A stretch of DNA of 64,000 nucleotides from Panacagrimonas sp965216845. GTDB lineage: Bacteria; Pseudomonadota; Gammaproteobacteria; Nevskiales; Nevskiaceae. The translations under genes were made by a program, and so were the position numbers. The notes below the pieces were generated by a model. It did not search any database, was not told the DNA's origin, and saw only the letters and a program-made list of their open reading frames with translations. The stretch lies in the NCBI GenBank assembly GCA_965216845.1, contig OZ244200.1, forward strand, positions 744,001 to 808,000, written 5' to 3'. This document shows positions 18,705 through 27,229 of the stretch, one piece after another (position 1 is the first letter of the stretch; each line of letters opens with the position of its first letter).

Positions 18705-19262
18705 ATGCCGTCCGCCTGGCATTGGCATCAGGTCAAGCATTGCCTGCGCAGCGGAGGCGTCATCGCCTGCCCTACCGAAGGGGTTTGGGGGCTGGGTTGT
18801 GATCCGTTCGATGCGGCGGCCTGTTTGCGGCTGCTGGAGCTCAAGCGGCGCAGCTGGACCATGGGCCTGATTCTGGTGGCGGCGGACGCCTCGCAATTTG
18901 ATGGCCTGATTCAAACCCTGCCGGAAGATGCGCAAGGCCGTATGCAACAAAGCTGGCCGGGTCCGAGCACCTGGATTGTGCCGGCGACGGATCAGGTTCC
19001 GCCCTGGGTCAGCGGTGGTCGCGCCAGCATTGCGGTGCGCGTGTCCGCGCACCCGGTGGTCCGTCGCTTGTGTTATGACTTTGGCGGGCCGCTGGTTTCC
19101 ACCAGCGCTAACCGCCACGGTCGCGCGCCGGCGATGTCCGTATTTCAAGTGCGTCAGCAGTTTTCCGATGCGCTGGATTTTGTGTTGCCCGGCCCCCTGG
19201 GCGGGCAGCAAGGACCTACGTCAATCCGTGATGCGCTGAGCGGCGATACCCTGCGCGCATGA
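18705..19262 (+). CDS. tsaC: L-threonylcarbamoyladenylate synthase (YrdC family)
   Basis: Makes threonylcarbamoyl-AMP for the t6A37 modification of ANN-decoding tRNAs. 185 residues of the Sua5/YciO/YrdC fold: CPTEGVWGLGCDP near the N-terminus, LKRRS of the substrate pocket and STSANRHGRAP near the C-terminus. The usual KxR..SxxN set is present with Lys-Arg-Arg. The ATG at 18705 follows the topA stop by two bases. Its stop overlaps the hemF start (ATGA), so the two are translationally coupled. Confidence 0.95.
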   Translation: MPSAWHWHQVKHCLRSGGVIACPTEGVWGLGCDPFDAAACLRLLELKRRSWTMGLILVAADASQFDGLIQTLPEDAQGRMQQSWPGPSTWIVPATDQVPPWVSGGRASIAVRVSAHPVVRRLCYDFGGPLVSTSANRHGRAPAMSVFQVRQQFSDALDFVLPGPLGGQQGPTSIRDALSGDTLRA

Positions 19263-20176
19263 ACAATAATCACGTGAACGCCGATGCGGTCGAAAGCTGG
19301 CTGCGCGGTTTGCAAGACCGAATTTGCCAGGGTCTGGCTGCCGCAGACGCAGAAAAAGCCTTTGCCTCTGATCGCTGGCAAAAGCCGCCGGACGCCAAGC
19401 TGCGCGGCGAGGGCGACACCCGCATTCTGGAAGGCGGCGGTCTGTTCGAGCGCGCCGGTGTGGCTTTTTCCAAGGTGCAGGGCGACGCGCTGCCGCCGTC
19501 GGCCACCGCAGCGCGACCGGAGCTGAGCGGTCGCGGTTTCTGCGCCGTCGGCGTTTCCCTGGTGCTGCATCCGCGTAATCCCTATGTGCCCACCACGCAC
19601 CTCAACGTGCGTTTCCTGACGGCGGAAAAACCCGGCGCGGCGCCGGTGTGGTGGTTCGGCGGTGGTTATGATCTGACGCCCTACTATGGTTTTGTTGAAG
19701 ACGCGCAACACTGGCACCGAACCGCGCGCGATGCCGTGAGTGAGGCGATCTATCCGCAGCTCAAACAAAGTTGCGATGACTACTTCTTCCTCGCTCATCG
19801 CGACGAGGCGCGCGGTATCGGCGGCATCTTTTTCGACGACTGGAATCAAGGCGGCTTCGCCGAAAGTTTTGGCCTGATTCAGGCCGTGGGTGACAGCTTT
19901 CTGCCGGCCTATCTGCCGATTGTCGAACGTCGACGCAACACGGCCTATGGTGAGCGCCAACGCAACTGGCAGTTGATGCGTCGCGGCCGGTATGTCGAGT
20001 TCAATCTGGTGTGGGATCGCGGCACGCACTTCGGTCTGCAATCCGGCGGACGCAGCCAGTCGATTCTGATGTCCATGCCCCCCCAGGTATCTTGGCGCTA
20101 TGATGACGCGCCGCCGCCGGGGACGCCGGAAGCTGAACTGTTGCAGGAGTTTCTCAAGCCCCGGCAGTGGATCTGA
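19259..20176 (+). CDS. hemF: Oxygen-dependent coproporphyrinogen III oxidase
   Basis: Converts coproporphyrinogen III to protoporphyrinogen IX with O2 in haem synthesis. 305 residues, normal length. Signatures: PTTHLNVRF, GGGYDLTPYYGF, FFLAHRDEARGIGGIFFDDW and the C-terminal VWDRGTHFGLQSGGRSQSI. It shares four bases with tsaC and is followed 31 bases later by oxyR on the same strand. hemF is known as an OxyR target in enteric bacteria, so this adjacency is functionally sensible. Confidence 0.97.
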   Translation: MNNNHVNADAVESWLRGLQDRICQGLAAADAEKAFASDRWQKPPDAKLRGEGDTRILEGGGLFERAGVAFSKVQGDALPPSATAARPELSGRGFCAVGVSLVLHPRNPYVPTTHLNVRFLTAEKPGAAPVWWFGGGYDLTPYYGFVEDAQHWHRTARDAVSEAIYPQLKQSCDDYFFLAHRDEARGIGGIFFDDWNQGGFAESFGLIQAVGDSFLPAYLPIVERRRNTAYGERQRNWQLMRRGRYVEFNLVWDRGTHFGLQSGGRSQSILMSMPPQVSWRYDDAPPPGTPEAELLQEFLKPRQWI

Positions 20177-20207
20177 GCCAAGCAAGAACTGACCAACCCG
20201 AACATCC

Positions 20208-21146
20208 GTGACGCTCACCGAGCTGCGCTATCTCGTCAATCTGGACCGCGAGCGCCACTTTGGCCGCGCGGCAGAGCGCTCTTTTGTGTCGCAGCCGACG
20301 CTGTCGGTGGCGATCAAAAAGCTGGAAGACGAGCTCGGCGTCACTCTGTTCGAGCGGGTGCGCGGGGAGGTCAAACCCACGCCCATTGGTCTGCGCATCG
20401 TGCAGCAGGCCAGGCACGTGCTTGCGGAAGCCAAGCTGATCAAGGACCTGGCGCAGGAAGGGCAGGATGAACTCGCCGGCCCCTTGCGTTTCGGCGCCAT
20501 CTACACCGTTGGGCCGTATTTGTTGCCGTATCTGGTGCCCAGGTTGCGCAAGCTGGCGCCGGCAATGCCATTGGTGATTGAGGAAAACTTCACGGCACGC
20601 CTGCTGGAGCAGTTGCGTGACAACGAAATCGACGTCGCCTGTCTGGCGCTGCCGGTGGAGGGGCAAGGGTTGCGGGTCTGGCCGCTGTACGATGAGGAGT
20701 TCGTCGTGGGGCTGCCGCTGGACCATCCCTGGGCGCAAGAAGAACAAATCCCGGCGGCGCGAATTTCAGAACAACCGCTGTTGATGCTGGGGCCGGGGCA
20801 TTGTTTTCGCGATCAGGTGATCGAAGCCTGTCCCAAGTGCGTTGAGCCTGAGAACGAAGGACCGCAGCCACAGACGGGCAGCAGTCTGGAGACCATCCGA
20901 TACATGGTGGCCGGCGGGTTGGGCATCACCGTGTTGCCGCGCTCATCCATCGGCCGACGTGAGCAACAGGACGCTTTGGTGATTGCGCGACCGTTTGCGC
21001 CACAGGCGCCATCGCGCCGCATTGCCCTGGTCTGGCGCAAGACCTATCCGCGCGAACGCGCCATCCAGGTGTTGCGCAAGGCCATCATCAAATGCCCGCT
21101 GCAAGGGGTTGCATTTCTTGCCGACGCCGAGCCGCAAGATCAGTGA
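20208..21146 (+). CDS. oxyR: Hydrogen-peroxide sensor and transcription factor OxyR
   Basis: LysR-family regulator turned on by H2O2 through a disulfide. 312 residues: winged helix at 1-60 (LTELRYLVNLDRERHFGRAA) and a substrate-binding-like sensor domain. The two redox cysteines fall at positions 199 and 208 (GPGHCFRDQVIEAC), the same numbers as in E. coli OxyR, with a third cysteine at 211. It uses a GTG start. The neighbouring hemF and any nearby catalase would be natural targets. Its stop overlaps the convergent gene at 21140-21523 by seven bases. Confidence 0.93.
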   Translation: MTLTELRYLVNLDRERHFGRAAERSFVSQPTLSVAIKKLEDELGVTLFERVRGEVKPTPIGLRIVQQARHVLAEAKLIKDLAQEGQDELAGPLRFGAIYTVGPYLLPYLVPRLRKLAPAMPLVIEENFTARLLEQLRDNEIDVACLALPVEGQGLRVWPLYDEEFVVGLPLDHPWAQEEQIPAARISEQPLLMLGPGHCFRDQVIEACPKCVEPENEGPQPQTGSSLETIRYMVAGGLGITVLPRSSIGRREQQDALVIARPFAPQAPSRRIALVWRKTYPRERAIQVLRKAIIKCPLQGVAFLADAEPQDQ

Positions 21147-21523
21147 ATCGGTGCCTGGCGGTCGGCGCGTCGCCTGAGTCGTTTGTCTGCTGGCACCAGA
21201 CCGGCCATGTGTGCCGCCGTGCGTCGCCGGCCACGTGCCATGTCGAGGGTTTGGATCGCGCGATCAGTATTGGGTGAGTCATCGACAAAGCCGAAGGATT
21301 CATCCACCAGGCAAATGGACGGAACGCCTGCCATGCGTTCCAGCCGCAGCTGACCCTTGGTGGTCAGCTCGGTCAAGCCGCTGATCAGGTCTGTGCGCCG
21401 CAGTCCGGTGCGTTTCCAGTCACTTTCAAGGATCTTCAGCGGCAGGTGACAGCCCTGATCGACCCGGCGCGAGGTGAAAATCTGGTGAATCGCCAGCCAG
21501 ATTGTTTTTTGGGGGACCAGCAT
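21140..21523 (-). CDS. Small hypothetical protein
   Basis: 127 residues, not recognised. The ATG at 21523 has GGAG seven bases upstream, which supports a real gene. The N-terminal half (residues 5-70) has helix-rich, winged-helix-like spacing (ISGLTELTTKGQLRLERM), and the C-terminus is very basic (ARGRRRTAAH, DKRLRRRADRQ), so nucleic-acid binding is conceivable. No paralogue or partner is nearby; it faces oxyR tail to tail. Confidence 0.55.
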   Translation of the reverse strand: MLVPQKTIWLAIHQIFTSRRVDQGCHLPLKILESDWKRTGLRRTDLISGLTELTTKGQLRLERMAGVPSICLVDESFGFVDDSPNTDRAIQTLDMARGRRRTAAHMAGLVPADKRLRRRADRQAPIH

Positions 21524-21634
21524 GTGCGTGCTCCGCAGTTCAGACTCAACACGCTAACGCGCGCGGGATCAGCGGCGCATTGTGACCGATGAACGGTCGT
21601 TGTCGGGCCGATGAGAGGTGATTCGGTTTGCGAT

Positions 21635-22246
21635 TCAGCTTCGGTAGGCTGACTGCACTTTCTTCACGTAGGCCTTGGTTTCCCGAAACGGCGGAATGCC
21701 GCCGTATTTGTCCACCGCGCCCGGTCCTGCGTTGTAGGCCGCCAGGGCGTATTTCATGTTGTTGCCGTAGCGTTTCATCATGCGGCTCAGATACAGCGTG
21801 CCGCCGCGAATATTCTGATCGGGGTCAAAGCTGTTGCTGACCCCCAGCTCGGCCGCGGTGCCGGGCATCAGCTGCATCAGGCCGCGCGCGCCAACGCGTG
21901 AGACCGCATTCGGGTCGAAACAGGATTCCACCCGGATCACCGCCGCCACCAGGTCCGGATCCACGCCGTACTGCCGCGCATAGCGGTTGATGGACGTTTG
22001 ATACTGGCTGCGTCTTGCGCGCATCCTGGCCGAGGTCATCTTGCGGCAGGACACCACCGCCGTCGGTCGCCCGTAAGTGCCGATGTAGGCGTAGTTTGAG
22101 TTGACCCGCTTGTGATCGGTGAACAGGCGCACGCCGCCGGGCTGTTTGTAGACGTGAATGCTGTCGTTGGGCGTCTGCGCGCTCGCCAGCGGGCCGATCA
22201 AGACGGCGCAGAGCGGAACCAACAACTGGCGGGACAGGCGTTGCAT
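21635..22246 (-). CDS. Lytic transglycosylase (SLT domain)
   Basis: Cleaves the MurNAc-GlcNAc bond of peptidoglycan with 1,6-anhydro product. 203 residues with signal peptide (LCAVLIGPLASAQ), a short beta-rich N-terminal module like DUF4124, and a goose-lysozyme-type SLT domain from about 85. The catalytic glutamate is Glu107 in VIRVESCFDP; GARGLMQLMPGTA and AAYNAGPGAVDKYGG are the other SLT motifs. It is a short, stand-alone periplasmic enzyme; a second, large transglycosylase (Slt) is encoded at 23103. Confidence 0.92.
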   Translation of the reverse strand: MQRLSRQLLVPLCAVLIGPLASAQTPNDSIHVYKQPGGVRLFTDHKRVNSNYAYIGTYGRPTAVVSCRKMTSARMRARRSQYQTSINRYARQYGVDPDLVAAVIRVESCFDPNAVSRVGARGLMQLMPGTAAELGVSNSFDPDQNIRGGTLYLSRMMKRYGNNMKYALAAYNAGPGAVDKYGGIPPFRETKAYVKKVQSAYRS

Positions 22247-22288
22247 GGCCCGAATTGTAGCGAGCCATCCGCGCAGTGCCGGGTTTAC

Positions 22289-23083
22289 CTAGCCCAACAG
22301 CATGTGCAGACCGACCAACAGCAGCAACAGGGAAAACGCCAGTTGCAGGTGACGGGGCGACAAGCCGTGTGCCAGCCGCGCACCCAGGGGGGCTGCCATG
22401 ACGCTGGCCACCGCCATTGCGGCGAATCCGCCCAGATTGACAAAACCCAGGCTGAAGGGCGCAAGGCCGGGCGCGTTCCATCCGCTGACAACGTATCCCA
22501 GCGCGCCCGCCCAGGCGATGGGAATGCCACCGGCGGCGGAGGTGCCCACCGCTTTTCGCAAGTCGAATCCGCGCAGGCTCAGATACGGTGTGGTGAGCGA
22601 ACCGCCGCCGATGCCGAGCAGTGCGGATAGCAGCCCGATGACGCCGCCGGCGGTCACCAATTCAGCTGTTGCAGGTGATTTGGCGTCTTTTAATGCCCGA
22701 AACTGAAAATTAGTGGCCATTTGAGCGGCGATCAGCAAGCTGCTGACACCCACCAACCGCCGTAGAAAATCGCTGCTAAGCGTCTCAGCGACGAACGCAC
22801 CGGCCAGCGCGCCCAAGGCCAGCCCCGGCCCGTAAGCGAGCAGCCGGTCCCACATCACGCCGTCGCGACGGTGATGCGACAAAGTGGAAGAAATGGAGGT
22901 GGCGGCGATCACCGCCAGCGAGGTGCCAATGGCGACGTGCATCAGCAATGTTTCGCCGATACCCTGCGCGGGCAACACCAAGGCCAGTGCCGGCACCATG
23001 ATCATGCCGCCGCCAATGCCAAACAGCCCCGCCATCAGGCCGGACATCAGGCCGGTGGCCAAATAGATCAGAATCGATTCCAT
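22289..23083 (-). CDS. TauE/SafE-family membrane permease
   Basis: 264-residue inner-membrane protein with about eight hydrophobic helices arranged as two repeats, each with a glycine motif (GLFGIGGGMIMVP near residue 18 and ALLGIGGGSLTTPY near 160). TauE/SafE proteins export sulfonates, sulfite or related organic anions; the substrate here is unknown. The ATG at 23083 gives a clean first helix. The open frame extends 17 codons upstream into the slt gene. Its start overlaps a possible start of the divergent slt gene. Confidence 0.9.
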   Translation of the reverse strand: MESILIYLATGLMSGLMAGLFGIGGGMIMVPALALVLPAQGIGETLLMHVAIGTSLAVIAATSISSTLSHHRRDGVMWDRLLAYGPGLALGALAGAFVAETLSSDFLRRLVGVSSLLIAAQMATNFQFRALKDAKSPATAELVTAGGVIGLLSALLGIGGGSLTTPYLSLRGFDLRKAVGTSAAGGIPIAWAGALGYVVSGWNAPGLAPFSLGFVNLGGFAAMAVASVMAAPLGARLAHGLSPRHLQLAFSLLLLLVGLHMLLG

Positions 23084-23102
23084 GCCCGATTCCTCAGCTC
23101 CC

Positions 23103-25106
23103 ATGTTTCGAACATTCAACACTCCCCCGTTCACGGCGGGTCGCGCATGCTACACCCTGTGCGGGATCGGCCTGGTTTTGAGCCTGCTGATGGCTTGGCC
23201 GGTTACCGCCCAGACGACTGACCCGGCGTTGCGCAAGGAATTCGCCAAACGACTGGAAAACGCCGAGCGTCGCCTGCCGGATGCCAGCCCCGATACCCAG
23301 GCGCTGCGCAACTATGCGCTGTATCCCTATCTGCAAGCCGCGCGCTTACGCGCCGGCATCGATGGCGCCCAGGGCCAGACCGATGCTGATGTCGCCGGTT
23401 TTCTGAGTCAGAATGAAGACGCCTTGTGGACCCGTGATCTGCGCCGTCGCTGGCTCACGGATCTGGCGGATCGGCACCAATGGCCGCTGTTTTTGCAGCA
23501 TTACGATGCGCAGCGCGCCAACGATGCGCTGCGTTGTCACCGGCTCAGCGCCCTGATCGCCACCCGTCCGGACGTGGATTTGCGGTCCGAACTGCAAGCC
23601 GTGTGGCGAAGCGGAAAACAACTGCCCAAGGCCTGTATTCCGCCGTTTGACTGGATGAAAGCGCAGGGTTGGCGTGGTGCCGAAGAAACCGCGTTGCGCG
23701 CGCGTCTGGCCCTGGAAAATGGCGAAACCGGATTGGCGGACTGGCTAATTCGGGCTTTGCCGCAAGCGCAATACGCGCATCTCAAACTTTGGCTGAACAC
23801 GCTGCAAAAGCCGGCGCAACACTTGCCGTCGGCGGTCAGGCAAGGGCTGGAACCGCAGATCATCTTCGCCGCCTTTGCACGCCTGGCCAGGCAGTCCACC
23901 CATTCGGCGTCACAGACCTTGCGCCGCATGGAGGCGATCTGCGGACAGCCCTGCACGCTGCAATCGCCAGCCACCCCAGGCGAATTGCGACGCGAGATTG
24001 CGCTGAATCTGTCCTGGAGCCGCAAGCCCGAAGCCTTGCGTCTGTTCCGTCAAATCCCCTTGGCGGCGCTGGACGAGCGCGGCCATGAATGGCGCATTCG
24101 CGCCGCCTTGTGGGCTGGCGATTGGCAGACCGTGAAGCGATGGACGCAGGAGTTGCCGCCGCAAATGGCGCAACGCGATCAATGGCGCTACTGGCGCGCG
24201 CGCAGTCTGGAAAAAACTGGCGCCCTGGACGCCGCGCGTCAGCTCTATCAGGGGCTGATGGCGGAAAACGGTTACTACCCCTTGCTGGCGGGTGAGCGCT
24301 TGCGAAGCGGGCATACGCCTAACGACCCGCGCCGGGTGGTGGATCAGGCATTGCAAGCGCAGATCGCGCAAGGCCCCGGCGTGCAGCGCGCCCGCGAATT
24401 GTTTCTGATCGATCGCAAACCCTGGGCGATGCGTGAATGGCTTGCCGCCACCGAGGGTCTGGACGCCGACGGGCTGTTCGCCGCCGCTCATCTGGCGTCG
24501 GATTGGGGCTGGCATTTGCTGGCGGTGGCCAGCGCCAGCCGAGCGGAAATCTATAACGACTACGCGCTGTTGTACCCGCGGCCGTTCAAAACCGAAGTGA
24601 CGCAGGCTGCCAAGCTCACCGGCGTCGACCCGGAATGGATTTACGCCGTCATGCGTCAGGAGAGCCTGTACGATCCGCGCGCCCGTTCCGGCGCCAATGC
24701 GCGCGGGCTGTTGCAATTGCTCCCGACCACCGCGCGGGCGGTGGCGCGTCGCTGGTCCCGCCCGCTGCCCAGCGGCGAGGATTTGTACGATCCGCCGGTG
24801 AATGTGCCCTTGGGGGCGGCCTATTTGCGCGAACAATGGGAACGCTTTGATCAGCGCTTCATCTTTGTGCTGGGCGCGTATAACGCCGGTCCCAACGCGG
24901 TGCGTCGCTGGTTGCCGGAGCAGCCGATGGACGCCGACGCCTGGATTGAAAACATCCCCTACAACGAAACCCGCAAATACATCCAGCGCGTGTTGTGGCA
25001 CAGCGCGGTATTCGCCTGGCTGGATTCCGGTGAACCGCAACGTGCCGGGCGCTACTTGCAGCCGGTTGGGCCGATGAACGTGGATCGCGCCGCGCCAGGT
25101 CAGTAA
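23103..25106 (+). CDS. slt: Soluble lytic murein transglycosylase
   Basis: Periplasmic exo-acting transglycosylase of the Slt70 type. A signal peptide (CGIGLVLSLLMAWPVTAQ) leads into a long alpha-superhelical U domain (about 30-440), a linker domain and a C-terminal SLT domain from about 490. The catalytic glutamate is near residue 520 in YAVMRQESLYDP, with ARGLLQLLPTTA and LGAYNAGPNAVRRW following. 667 residues from the ATG at 23103; an in-frame ATG at 23082 is also possible and would overlap the divergent permease start. Three bases separate it from cca. Confidence 0.94.
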   Translation: MFRTFNTPPFTAGRACYTLCGIGLVLSLLMAWPVTAQTTDPALRKEFAKRLENAERRLPDASPDTQALRNYALYPYLQAARLRAGIDGAQGQTDADVAGFLSQNEDALWTRDLRRRWLTDLADRHQWPLFLQHYDAQRANDALRCHRLSALIATRPDVDLRSELQAVWRSGKQLPKACIPPFDWMKAQGWRGAEETALRARLALENGETGLADWLIRALPQAQYAHLKLWLNTLQKPAQHLPSAVRQGLEPQIIFAAFARLARQSTHSASQTLRRMEAICGQPCTLQSPATPGELRREIALNLSWSRKPEALRLFRQIPLAALDERGHEWRIRAALWAGDWQTVKRWTQELPPQMAQRDQWRYWRARSLEKTGALDAARQLYQGLMAENGYYPLLAGERLRSGHTPNDPRRVVDQALQAQIAQGPGVQRARELFLIDRKPWAMREWLAATEGLDADGLFAAAHLASDWGWHLLAVASASRAEIYNDYALLYPRPFKTEVTQAAKLTGVDPEWIYAVMRQESLYDPRARSGANARGLLQLLPTTARAVARRWSRPLPSGEDLYDPPVNVPLGAAYLREQWERFDQRFIFVLGAYNAGPNAVRRWLPEQPMDADAWIENIPYNETRKYIQRVLWHSAVFAWLDSGEPQRAGRYLQPVGPMNVDRAAPGQ

Positions 25107-25109
25107 TAA

Positions 25110-26354
25110 ATGCGAATCTATTTGGTCGGCGGCGCGGTGCGCGACGCCTTGTTGGGTCTGAAGGTGCGTGAGCGCGACTGGGTGGTGGTGGGCGCCACGC
25201 CGCAAGCCATGATCGACCAGGCTTACAAGCCGGTCGGCAAGGATTTTCCGGTATTCCTGCATCCGCGAACCGGTGAGGAATACGCGCTGGCGCGCACCGA
25301 GCGCAAGTCGGGTCACGGCTATCACGGCTTTGAATTTCACACCGGTACGGAGGTCACGCTGGAGCAGGATTTGTCGCGGCGTGATCTGAGCATTAATGCC
25401 ATCGCCCAGTCCGAGGACGGCGCTTTGATTGATCCCTGCGGCGGTCGGCAGGATCTGGAAAGTCGCACACTGCGCCACGTATCCCCTGCGTTTGCCGAAG
25501 ATCCGCTGCGGGTGTTGCGGGTGGCGCGATTCGCCGCGCGCTACGCGCCGTTCGGCTTTCGGATTGCGGATGAGACCCTGGCGCTGATGCAAGGCATGGT
25601 GAATCAGGGCGAGGTGGATCATCTGGTGCCGGAGCGGATCTGGAAGGAAACCGAGCGCGCCCTGATGCAAAGCGATCAGGCGCATGCGGAGGGTGTGCCC
25701 AGTGTCTATTTCCGCGTGCTACATCAATGCGGGGCCTTGGCGCGAGTGATGCCGGAATTGGCCGATTTGCACGGCGTTCCGCAACGCCCCGAACATCATC
25801 CGGAAGTGGACACGCTACTCCACACTTTGCTTTCGCTGGACGTCACCGCCAAAGCCGGCGAGCCGCTGGAGGTGCGCGTGGCCGCCCTGTTGCACGATCT
25901 GGGCAAGGCCCTGACGCCACCGGAGCAATGGCCGCGCCACATTGCGCATGAGCACCGCGGATTGCCGCGGGTGAAACAGTTTTGTGAACGCTTGCGCGTG
26001 CCCAATGCCGCGCGTGATCTGGCCATGATCGTCGCCGCTGAGCATTTGCTGGTGCATCGTTGCCAGGAATTACGCCCGGACACCCTGCTCAAGCTGCTGG
26101 AGCGTTGCGACGCCCTACGCCGTCCGCAACGATTTGAACAAGTATTGGCGGCCTGTCGCGCGGACGCGCGTGGACGCAGCGGGCGCGAACAGGACGCCTA
26201 TCCGCAAGCCGAATATCTGCGGGCCGCCGCGCATGCGGCACAAGTCGACCCGCAAAGCGTGATCGCCGACGGCTTTGGCGGCGCGGACATTGGCGTGGAG
26301 ATTCGAAAGCGGCGCCTGGTGCGGCTCAAGCGGTTCGTCGCCGAACGCAGCTGA
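25110..26354 (+). CDS. cca: CCA-adding tRNA nucleotidyltransferase with HD domain
   Basis: Adds or repairs the 3' CCA of tRNAs. 414 residues, the long gammaproteobacterial form with a C-terminal HD phosphohydrolase. Head motif VGGAVRDALLG, then catalytic carboxylates at 21 and 23 (ERD; position 21 is Glu instead of the E. coli Asp), the ERIWKE neck motif, and HD residues in EVRVAALLHDLGKAL. Starts three bases after slt with an ATG. Ends 57 bases before the convergent cupin gene. Confidence 0.95.
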   Translation: MRIYLVGGAVRDALLGLKVRERDWVVVGATPQAMIDQAYKPVGKDFPVFLHPRTGEEYALARTERKSGHGYHGFEFHTGTEVTLEQDLSRRDLSINAIAQSEDGALIDPCGGRQDLESRTLRHVSPAFAEDPLRVLRVARFAARYAPFGFRIADETLALMQGMVNQGEVDHLVPERIWKETERALMQSDQAHAEGVPSVYFRVLHQCGALARVMPELADLHGVPQRPEHHPEVDTLLHTLLSLDVTAKAGEPLEVRVAALLHDLGKALTPPEQWPRHIAHEHRGLPRVKQFCERLRVPNAARDLAMIVAAEHLLVHRCQELRPDTLLKLLERCDALRRPQRFEQVLAACRADARGRSGREQDAYPQAEYLRAAAHAAQVDPQSVIADGFGGADIGVEIRKRRLVRLKRFVAERS

Positions 26355-26411
26355 CGCGACCCGGCGTGCTGCGTCGCAAAATCGGCGGGCAGCTTTGATC
26401 GTGCGGGTGGG

Positions 26412-26861
26412 TCATGCGGTTTGCGTCTGGGCATCGGCCTCTTGCTTGAGGGCGACGAGGTCCTGGAAGCTGAGCTTGCCGATTTCGTTTTGCTGGTCGT
26501 CGAGCAGTTGGTAGAGATCGCCCTTGCCCAGAATGGTGAACTTGATGATGACGTCCTGATCGGGGCCGCCGCCTTCGCTGTGGGGCTCGGTGTCAGGGCC
26601 GCTGACGGTCATGGTGCCGGTCTTGCGGGTTTCCTTGAGGCTGCCGTCCGGCCGGTACAGGCGATGCTCGCCCTGAACCACGAAGGTGTTGTTGTGCGCC
26701 AGGTGGCGGTGCAGGACGATCCTCTCGCCGGCGGCGAACTTGAACAGCACCTCGGCGATGCCGTTTTCCGCGTCCAGCGCAAGCACCTGGTAATGCAGAT
26801 GCTGAAAATCACCGATGGCGCGCCAGGTCACTTGGGAATCATCGAATACGTGGGCGTTCAC
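26412..26861 (-). CDS. Cupin-domain protein
   Basis: 149 residues with one cupin barrel (residues 30-120). The metal-binding histidine cluster HRHLAHNNTFVVQGEHRLY is seen, and the second cupin motif is degenerate (EPHSEGGG). Such single-domain proteins resemble ChrR-type sensors or small dioxygenases, but no specific function can be given. The start is GTG at 26861 with GGAGG nine bases upstream. It overlaps the gene upstream by 23 bases, so the pair is one operon. Confidence 0.8.
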   Translation of the reverse strand: MNAHVFDDSQVTWRAIGDFQHLHYQVLALDAENGIAEVLFKFAAGERIVLHRHLAHNNTFVVQGEHRLYRPDGSLKETRKTGTMTVSGPDTEPHSEGGGPDQDVIIKFTILGKGDLYQLLDDQQNEIGKLSFQDLVALKQEADAQTQTA

Positions 26862-27111
26862 TGTGGTCTTCCTCCGTCGGATGTTGGTCTGGGTGCTGCA
26901 AGGCCGCTGGACCGCTGCGCTCGACGAGCCGCTGGCTGGCGGGCGCGATGGCTTGTGACTGTCTGTCCTGCCACTGTCGCAGCGCCGTGCGGTACGCCTG
27001 CATGGCGTCGGCGTAGGCGTCCAGGACGCATGGTGCGCAGCCGGTATCGCAACAGTCGCCCGGCAGCGGTTTGTCGGGTGGCTCGGGCTTGGGGTCGTTT
27101 GCGTATCGCAC
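26839..27111 (-). CDS. Oxidoreductase-like domain protein
   Basis: 90 residues carrying the short cysteine-rich motif of the oxidoreductase-like family: EPPDKPLPGDCCDTGCAPCV followed by an acidic helix DAYADAMQAYRTALRQW. The family, despite its name, has no proven enzyme activity; the four cysteines could bind metal. It uses a GTG start and overlaps the cupin gene. Function unknown. Confidence 0.75.
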   Translation of the reverse strand: MRYANDPKPEPPDKPLPGDCCDTGCAPCVLDAYADAMQAYRTALRQWQDRQSQAIAPASQRLVERSGPAALQHPDQHPTEEDHSERPRIR

Positions 27112-27229
27112 CAGCGGACTCGAATGTCAGGCTTGCATCGGCATCATGGCCGGGAGTTGCCGGCCGAACAAGGGTGCGCATGCATTTGCCCGGTGCCAGC
27201 CAGTCTTGACCGGCCCAATGCCACCACGA

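Noticed and set aside
23910..25685. 591-codon open frame antisense to slt and cca
   Set aside because: Low-complexity His/Arg/Gln composition; both genes on the forward strand have full motifs.
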